In this document: piece after piece, positions 59,395-64,000 of the stretch
How positions within the stretch are numbered: position 1 is the first letter of the stretch
How the letters are laid out: every line of letters begins with the position of its first letter
Assembly (NCBI RefSeq): GCF_048892425.1
Contig: NZ_JBLZHU010000001.1
Coordinates: 434,001-498,000, forward strand
Direction of reading: 5' to 3'
From: Pacificispira sp002696645
Lineage (GTDB): Bacteria; Pseudomonadota; Alphaproteobacteria; UBA8366; Aestuariispiraceae
Length of the DNA stretch: 64,000 bases
The notes under the pieces: generated by a model
Told to the model about the DNA's origin: nothing
The model's input: the letters and a program-made list of their open reading frames with translations, nothing else
The model's database searches: none
Program-made: the position numbers and the translations under genes

Positions 59395-61011
59395 ATGACC
59401 CAATCAAGCCTTACCACCGCCTCTGCCGGCGTCAAACTGACCGGCGAAATGAAACCGGGTTATGGTGAAATTCTGTCAGCGGAGGCCTTGGGTTTTATAG
59501 CAATATTGGAGCGTAAGTTTGGCGCTCGTCGGCGTGAGCTGCTGGCCGCCCGCGAGGCCCGTCAGGCCGAGATCGATTCGGGGAAGCTGCCAGATTTCTT
59601 ACCTGAAACTGCTGCTATCCGGGCCGGTGATTGGAAAATCGCGCCCCTACCTGAGGATATGAAAGACCGGCGTGTTGAAATCACCGGGCCGACGGATCGC
59701 AAGATGGTGATCAATGCGCTGAATTCTGGTGCCTATGTCTTCATGGCGGACCTGGAAGATTCGAACTGCCCGACCTGGGATAATATGATCGGGGGACAGG
59801 TCAATCTGCGCGATGCAGCGGCTCGCAAAATTGATTTCACCGATCCGAATTCCGGCAAGCACTATGCACTGAAGGATAAGACAGCGGTTCTGCTGGTGCG
59901 GCCCCGAGGCTGGCATCTAGAAGAAAAGCATATTCTGGTGGATGGACAGCCGGCATCAGGTGGGATTGTCGATTTTGCCCTGTATTTCTTTCACAATCAT
60001 GCGGAATTGGCCAAGCGGGGCACTGGCCCCTATTTCTATCTGCCCAAGATGGAAAGCCACCTGGAGGCACGACTGTGGAATGATATTTTCGTTGAGGCCC
60101 AATCCCTGCTGGGCGTTCCGAACGGGACGATCAAGGCAACAGTGCTGATTGAAACAATCCTGGCAGCCTTTGAGATGGATGAAATCCTGTATGAATTGCG
60201 GGACCATTCTGCCGGGCTGAATTGCGGACGGTGGGATTATATCTTCTCCATCATCAAGAAGTTTCGTCGCAATCCGGATTTTGTCATGCCCGACCGCGTG
60301 CAGGTAACCATGACAGTCCATAATATGCGCGCCTATTCACTACTGGCGGTCAAAACCTGTCACAAGCGCGGCGCCCCCTGTATCGGAGGCATGGCCGCGC
60401 AGATTCCCGTGAAAGGGGACGAGGCTGCGAATGCGGAGGCTTTTGCAAAGGTTAAGGCCGATAAAGAGCGTGAAGCAAATGATGGGCATGATGGCAGCTG
60501 GGTCGCCCATCCTGGTTTGGTGCCAATCGCCCTGGATGCGTTTAATGCGGTGATGAAAACCCCCAACCAGATTGATCGTCAGCGCGATGATGTGACGGTT
60601 GAGGCAAAAGACCTTCTGTCCGTCCCGGATGGGGATGTGACAGAGGCCGGTGTGCGCATGAACATCCAGGTCGGCATCCGCTATACCGAAGCCTGGCTGG
60701 GCGGGAATGGCTGTGTGCCATTGTTCAACCTGATGGAGGATGCGGCGACGGCAGAAATTTCTCGCGCGCAGTTATGGCAATGGGCGCAACATGGGGCGAA
60801 GACAGTTGAAGGCACAGTATTAAGCCGCGCGGTGATTTCAAAAATGATTGCACAGGAAGTAGATGCGATGCGTGCAGATGCAGGCGGTGATCTTTCGGGC
60901 ACTCAGTTGGAACAGGCGGCGTCTCTGTTCGAGAAAATGGCCCTGGCGGAAGATTTTCCAACCTTCCTAACGCTGCCGGCTTATGAGATGGTGTTGAGCG
61001 CGGGCGGATAG
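59395..61011 (+). CDS. aceB: Malate synthase A
   Basis: Cytosolic enzyme of 538 aa that joins glyoxylate and acetyl-CoA to make malate in the glyoxylate shunt. The family signature SAGLNCGRWDYIFS is near residue 275, preceded by RPRGWHLEEKH near 170 and followed by KTCHKRGAPCIGGMAAQIP near 322. The length matches the A isoform (about 530-540 aa), not the 720-aa G isoform. ATG 59395 lies seven bases after GGGGGAG. A longer open frame reaching into the EamA gene is not real. Isocitrate lyase is not in the window. Confidence 0.96.
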   Translation: MTQSSLTTASAGVKLTGEMKPGYGEILSAEALGFIAILERKFGARRRELLAAREARQAEIDSGKLPDFLPETAAIRAGDWKIAPLPEDMKDRRVEITGPTDRKMVINALNSGAYVFMADLEDSNCPTWDNMIGGQVNLRDAAARKIDFTDPNSGKHYALKDKTAVLLVRPRGWHLEEKHILVDGQPASGGIVDFALYFFHNHAELAKRGTGPYFYLPKMESHLEARLWNDIFVEAQSLLGVPNGTIKATVLIETILAAFEMDEILYELRDHSAGLNCGRWDYIFSIIKKFRRNPDFVMPDRVQVTMTVHNMRAYSLLAVKTCHKRGAPCIGGMAAQIPVKGDEAANAEAFAKVKADKEREANDGHDGSWVAHPGLVPIALDAFNAVMKTPNQIDRQRDDVTVEAKDLLSVPDGDVTEAGVRMNIQVGIRYTEAWLGGNGCVPLFNLMEDAATAEISRAQLWQWAQHGAKTVEGTVLSRAVISKMIAQEVDAMRADAGGDLSGTQLEQAASLFEKMALAEDFPTFLTLPAYEMVLSAGG

Positions 61012-61052
61012 TCTGGTTAATGTGCCCTTCGCGGTAATTCTGGACTCTTATC

Positions 61053-62498
61053 ATGATTGATGTTCGCCCCGTCGCCCATATTCTGGGCTGGATTTCTGGA
61101 CTGGTCGGCGTTTTGCTGATGATGCCCGCCATTGCGGATTTGATGGTCCACAATCGCGACTGGGTGCCATTTGCCATGTCCGGCGCACTGGCGGTTTTCA
61201 TTGGATTGGCGCTGGTGCTCTCCACCCTGAGTTCTATGTCGCTGACCCTGGATCTTCGTCAGGCCTTTCTGGCAACGATCTTTGGCTGGCTGGCGGTTTC
61301 AGTCCTGGGGGCGATACCCTTTCTCAGCCTGTCCATCGAACCGGTTGATGCCCTGTTTGAATCTGTGTCGGGGGTGACAACGACGGGCTCCACGGTGTTG
61401 GTCGGGCTGGATACCATGCCGCCCGGTATATTGTTGTGGCGGGCGATCCTGCAATGGATCGGTGGGATCGGGATCATTGCCGTGGCGGTCTTGATTCTTC
61501 CTTTGCTGCGGGTCGGGGGTATGCAGCTCTTTAAAATCGAAAGCTCCGATATTTCCCCGGAAAAGGTCGCCTCTGCCCTTAAGACGATTGTGACGCTGTT
61601 ATCGGTCTATGTGATCCTGACAGCCCTGTGTGCCGCCTTGTTCTTTGAATTTGGCATGAATGGGTTTGATGCGATCACCCATGCTATGGCGACTCTTTCG
61701 ACGGGCGGATATTCGACCCATGATGCGTCCTTTGCCTATTTTACGGATTTGCGTCTGCACTGGGTGGCGACGATTTTCATGATTTTAGGAGCCTTGCCCT
61801 TCGTTTTGTATATCCAAACCATTTATGGTCGTCCAAAGGCTCTGTTTAAGGATCAGCAGGTCCGGGGGTTCATTGGCTTTCTGCTCGTCTTATGCGTTGG
61901 CATGGCATTTTGGCTGCAAAGCGTGCGGGATATATCTTTTGGACAGGCCTTAACGTTGACCTCCTTTAATCTAACATCGGTTGTGACAACGACAGGATTC
62001 GCGACAGAGGATTATAGCGTCTGGGGGCCCGGCGCGATGGCGATTTTCTTGTTCGCGATGTTTGTTGGGGGCTGCAGTGGATCAACATCTGGGGCAATAA
62101 AAGTCTATCGGTTCCAGGTCGTGCTGTTGGTGGTGCGCGCCCATGTGAAGCGCCTGTTCAGCCCCAATCGCGTGATCCCGATCCACTATAATGGCAAGGT
62201 TCTGACCAATGACGTTGCGATGTCGGTTTTGGCATTTCTGGCGGTGTTCATTGCCACGATTGGGTTTGTTACGATTATACTGGGCCTGTTGGGGCTGGAT
62301 CTTGTCACCGCCTATACCGCCAGCCTGACAGCCATTACCAATGTTGGCCCAGGACTGGGACCAATTGTTGGACCAGCAGGGAATTTCGCATCCTTGCCCG
62401 ATGCAGCGAAGGCGGTGCTGGTCGTGGCGATGTTGGCCGGGCGGTTGGAAGTATTGGCCCTGCTGGTCGCATTTGATCGCGATTTCTGGCGCAATTGA
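61053..62498 (+). CDS. trkH: TrkH-family potassium uptake protein
   Basis: Inner-membrane K+ channel subunit of 481 aa, with four membrane-pore-membrane repeats. The filter regions are seen as SGVTTTGSTV near residue 105, ATLSTGGYST near 215, SVVTTTGFAT near 310 and TAITNVGPGL near 430. It works with the NAD-binding TrkA protein, whose gene is not here. Confidence 0.94.
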   Translation: MIDVRPVAHILGWISGLVGVLLMMPAIADLMVHNRDWVPFAMSGALAVFIGLALVLSTLSSMSLTLDLRQAFLATIFGWLAVSVLGAIPFLSLSIEPVDALFESVSGVTTTGSTVLVGLDTMPPGILLWRAILQWIGGIGIIAVAVLILPLLRVGGMQLFKIESSDISPEKVASALKTIVTLLSVYVILTALCAALFFEFGMNGFDAITHAMATLSTGGYSTHDASFAYFTDLRLHWVATIFMILGALPFVLYIQTIYGRPKALFKDQQVRGFIGFLLVLCVGMAFWLQSVRDISFGQALTLTSFNLTSVVTTTGFATEDYSVWGPGAMAIFLFAMFVGGCSGSTSGAIKVYRFQVVLLVVRAHVKRLFSPNRVIPIHYNGKVLTNDVAMSVLAFLAVFIATIGFVTIILGLLGLDLVTAYTASLTAITNVGPGLGPIVGPAGNFASLPDAAKAVLVVAMLAGRLEVLALLVAFDRDFWRN

Positions 62499-62577
62499 TC
62501 CGGGTGCATGGATCTTTTCATCATTGTCGAAAGTATGACATCCAGCTGCGGCTGGTATTGCATCTTCAAATTGTTTG

Positions 62578-62607
62578 TTGACATGCAGGTAAATGCCTGC
62601 ATATTAT
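62578..62607 (+). promoter_or_regulatory. Promoter of the ArsR/SRPBCC pair with an operator in its spacer
   Basis: TTGACA (62578-62583) and TATTAT (62602-62607) are 18 bp apart. The spacer is nearly filled by an inverted repeat, ATGCAGG (62583-62589) and CCTGCAT (62596-62602), separated by six bases. This is the usual layout for self-repression by an ArsR-family protein, and the gene starts about 32 bases downstream. Confidence 0.8.
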
Positions 62608-62638
62608 TTTTATGCAAGACGGAAGGTAAGAACGGCTG

Positions 62639-62959
62639 ATGCATACGGATAAGGTTTTTAAAGCACTAGCCGATCCTACTCGCAGACTGTTGTTGGATAT
62701 GTTGTGTGAAAACAATGGCCAGACACTTGGGCAGTTATGCCAGAGGCTGGACATGACCCGCCAGTCGGCGACGCAACATCTGGGAATACTGGAAGATGCC
62801 AATCTGGTGAGCAGCCAACGGCGGGGTCGGGAGAAACATCACTTTATCAACCCGGTACCCCTGTATGAAGTCTATGAAAGATGGGTCCGGAAATTCGAAC
62901 ATCAGAGACTTGGTTTGTTACATGACCTGAAAACACAGCTTGAAGGGAAAAACGAATGA
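62639..62959 (+). CDS. ArsR-family transcriptional regulator
   Basis: Winged-helix repressor of 106 aa, with VFKALADPTRRLLLDMLCEN and the recognition helix in TRQSATQHLGILEDANLVSS. No ELCVCDL-type metal-binding site is present, so it probably does not sense arsenic; ArsR proteins paired with SRPBCC genes often sense small organic ligands or act as two-gene units. GGAAGG lies upstream of the ATG. The stop overlaps the SRPBCC start by four bases, and its promoter carries a self-operator candidate. Confidence 0.92.
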   Translation: MHTDKVFKALADPTRRLLLDMLCENNGQTLGQLCQRLDMTRQSATQHLGILEDANLVSSQRRGREKHHFINPVPLYEVYERWVRKFEHQRLGLLHDLKTQLEGKNE

Positions 62960-63420
62960 CCAGGGAAAAGACCAGCTTTGTTTATGTGACCTATATCACC
63001 TCAACACCGGAAAAAGTGTTTGATGCGATTACCAACCCAGAAATAGCGCGGCAATATTGGGGGCATGAAAATGTCTCGGATTGGACACCTGGATCGAAAT
63101 GGGCGCATATTCGCGACAATGATGCGCGCTCCGTTCAAGTCGTTGGAGAAGTCGTCGAAGTGACTCCGCCAAACCGGCTGGTCATCACCTGGGCGGGCGC
63201 ATCGGAAGCCGATAATCCGGAAAGCTATAGCCGTGTGATATTCGAGATCGACCCGCATGAAAATGGCGTGCGGTTAAGTGTTTCGCATATCGAACTGGAA
63301 GCGGGCAGCGGCATGGCAGAGGGGGTCAGTAAGGGCTGGCCGCTGGTGCTCTCCAGCCTTAAATCCTATCTGGAAACTGGCACTGGTTTCGATATGTTGG
63401 CCTGTTCAAAGGCAGCATGA
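62956..63420 (+). CDS. SRPBCC (AHSA1/START-like) domain protein
   Basis: Protein of 154 aa with the AHSA1-type beta-helix cavity fold: VYVTYITSTPEKVFDAITNPEIARQYWG opens it, and PPNRLVITW and a VRLSVSHIEL strand follow. Such domains bind hydrophobic small molecules. It is translationally coupled to the ArsR gene (ATGA). This ArsR-SRPBCC pairing is widespread, and its physiological ligand is mostly unknown. Confidence 0.9.
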   Translation: MTREKTSFVYVTYITSTPEKVFDAITNPEIARQYWGHENVSDWTPGSKWAHIRDNDARSVQVVGEVVEVTPPNRLVITWAGASEADNPESYSRVIFEIDPHENGVRLSVSHIELEAGSGMAEGVSKGWPLVLSSLKSYLETGTGFDMLACSKAA

Positions 63421-63468
63421 TCCTCTTCGACTCTCGCCAGCGCGTTGGCGGGGGTCGTTCCGGGCTTG

Positions 63469-63882
63469 TTAGTGCGGTCCGATCACGCGGAAGCCGTATA
63501 TGCCCAGCATCATGGCGGCTGTGAAGATCAGAATATCTGTAGATCCCGTGACCAGGGCGGCAAGCGCTGGGCCCGGGCACAGACCGGCAATCCCCCAACC
63601 CAGTCCGAACAACACCGCCCCAAGGATCAGATGTCGATCTATGGCGGTGCGGGTTGGCAGGTGAAAGGTGCTGTCAAAGGCCGGCTGGGATCGATGGCGC
63701 CCAATCCGATACCCAATCATCGCCACGATCATCGCGCCCGCCATGACAAAGGCCAGGCTGGGGTCCCAATCGCCGAACAGGTCCAGAAAGCCGATAACCT
63801 TTGCCGGGTTCATCATACCAGACAGCGCCAGACCCGCCCCAAACAGGATGCCAGACACTGTTGCCGTGATCAGGGTTCTCAT
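63469..63882 (-). CDS. YeeE/YedE-family (DUF6691) membrane protein, second half of pair
   Basis: Membrane protein of 137 aa from ATG 63882, with about four helices. It opens TLITATVSGILFGAGLALSGMMNPAKVIGFLD and closes with LGWGIAGLCPGPALAAL, typical of the PmpB-like half of split YeeE/YedE transporters, with conserved cysteines in the membrane. These take up thiosulfate or other sulfur compounds. The start overlaps nothing but follows the stop of the other half by four bases. Confidence 0.88.
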   Translation of the reverse strand: MRTLITATVSGILFGAGLALSGMMNPAKVIGFLDLFGDWDPSLAFVMAGAMIVAMIGYRIGRHRSQPAFDSTFHLPTRTAIDRHLILGAVLFGLGWGIAGLCPGPALAALVTGSTDILIFTAAMMLGIYGFRVIGPH

Positions 63883-63886
63883 GACC

Positions 63887-64000
63887 TCAGCCCCCCCAAC
63901 CCAGAACATGGCGCATCATGTAAACCGTGATCAGGGCGATTGCGAAAAAGGTGCCTGTTGCGATCAAGGACCGCAGGCTGCCCCGGGCCAGGCCACAAAC
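63887..64000 (-). CDS. YeeE/YedE-family membrane protein, first half of pair, 3' end only
   Basis: The minus-strand frame enters from the right edge and ends with TGA at 63889-63887. Its last 37 residues include VCGLARGSLRSLIATGTFF, the C-terminal signature of the larger (PmpA-like) YeeE/YedE half, followed by a membrane helix and VLGWGG. It lies directly before the DUF6691-type partner. The start is outside the window. Confidence 0.8.
   Translation of the reverse strand, partial: VCGLARGSLRSLIATGTFFAIALITVYMMRHVLGWGG

Overview
This 64-kb window is ordinary, gene-dense chromosomal DNA of an alphaproteobacterium. The best fit is a free-living, probably aquatic, Rhodospirillales-type heterotroph. 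The basis is the ispA-xseB-deacetylase order, a DUF2336 protein, an Lrp-type regulator divergent from a PutA that lacks its own DNA-binding domain, TAXI-TRAP and Liv importers, and the alphaproteobacterial palindrome around CCCCGGA-CTTGA-TCCGGGG. This is inference from gene content. I see no rRNA, tRNA, prophage, insertion sequence or CRISPR array.

Layout. 1-3.3 kb (minus): pyrE, then a peptide-type ABC binding protein and a permease cut by the window edge. 3.4-6.1 kb: a TehA/SLAC1 channel with a basic tail, an AhpD-like protein and an AEC carrier. 11.3-6.1 kb (minus): a tightly coupled six-gene run of asparagine synthase, glycosyltransferase, SDR, cupin, GFA-type zinc protein and a secreted unknown. 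11.6-12.8 kb: a cupredoxin plus FTR1 iron permease behind a perfect palindrome. 12.8-16.6 kb: putR and putA. 16.6-20.8 kb: a di-haem oxidoreductase and a ferric-iron ABC binding protein and permease with no ATPase gene. 20.8-24.9 kb: ispA, xseB, a deacetylase-family enzyme, a rhodanese and DUF2336. 24.9-34.3 kb (minus): a TAXI-TRAP importer and a complete Liv-type ABC importer served by two very similar binding proteins with near-identical promoters. 34.7-46.7 kb: two separated blocks of aromatic catabolism, with asd, a TetR regulator and a choline/betaine ABC importer (choXWV) between them. 46.7-64 kb: a membrane-linked nucleotide cyclase, aroC, fabI, a YihY protein, a DnaJ-family chaperone, a 17-kDa-type lipoprotein, pdxH, a cation efflux protein, an SDR, ChaC, a lone receiver domain, an EamA carrier, malate synthase, TrkH, an ArsR/SRPBCC pair and a YeeE pair cut by the right edge.

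The most coherent physiology is aromatic-acid use. An aryl-CoA ligase and a single-domain flavin hydroxylase of the salicylyl-CoA 5-hydroxylase type could turn salicylate into gentisyl-CoA. Gentisate 1,2-dioxygenase and an FAH-family hydrolase about 6 kb away would finish the route to pyruvate and fumarate. No thioesterase or maleylpyruvate isomerase is visible here. Malate synthase fits growth on acids.

The main non-coding signals are: a 158-bp tandem repeat beside asd; hairpin terminators between binding-protein and permease genes in three importers; paired promoters with a near-palindrome over the -10 box; and an ArsR promoter whose spacer is itself an inverted repeat. I found no clearly unprecedented system. 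The best candidates for something undescribed are the six-gene asnB run, the cyclase architecture and the shared promoter/operator of the duplicated binding proteins.
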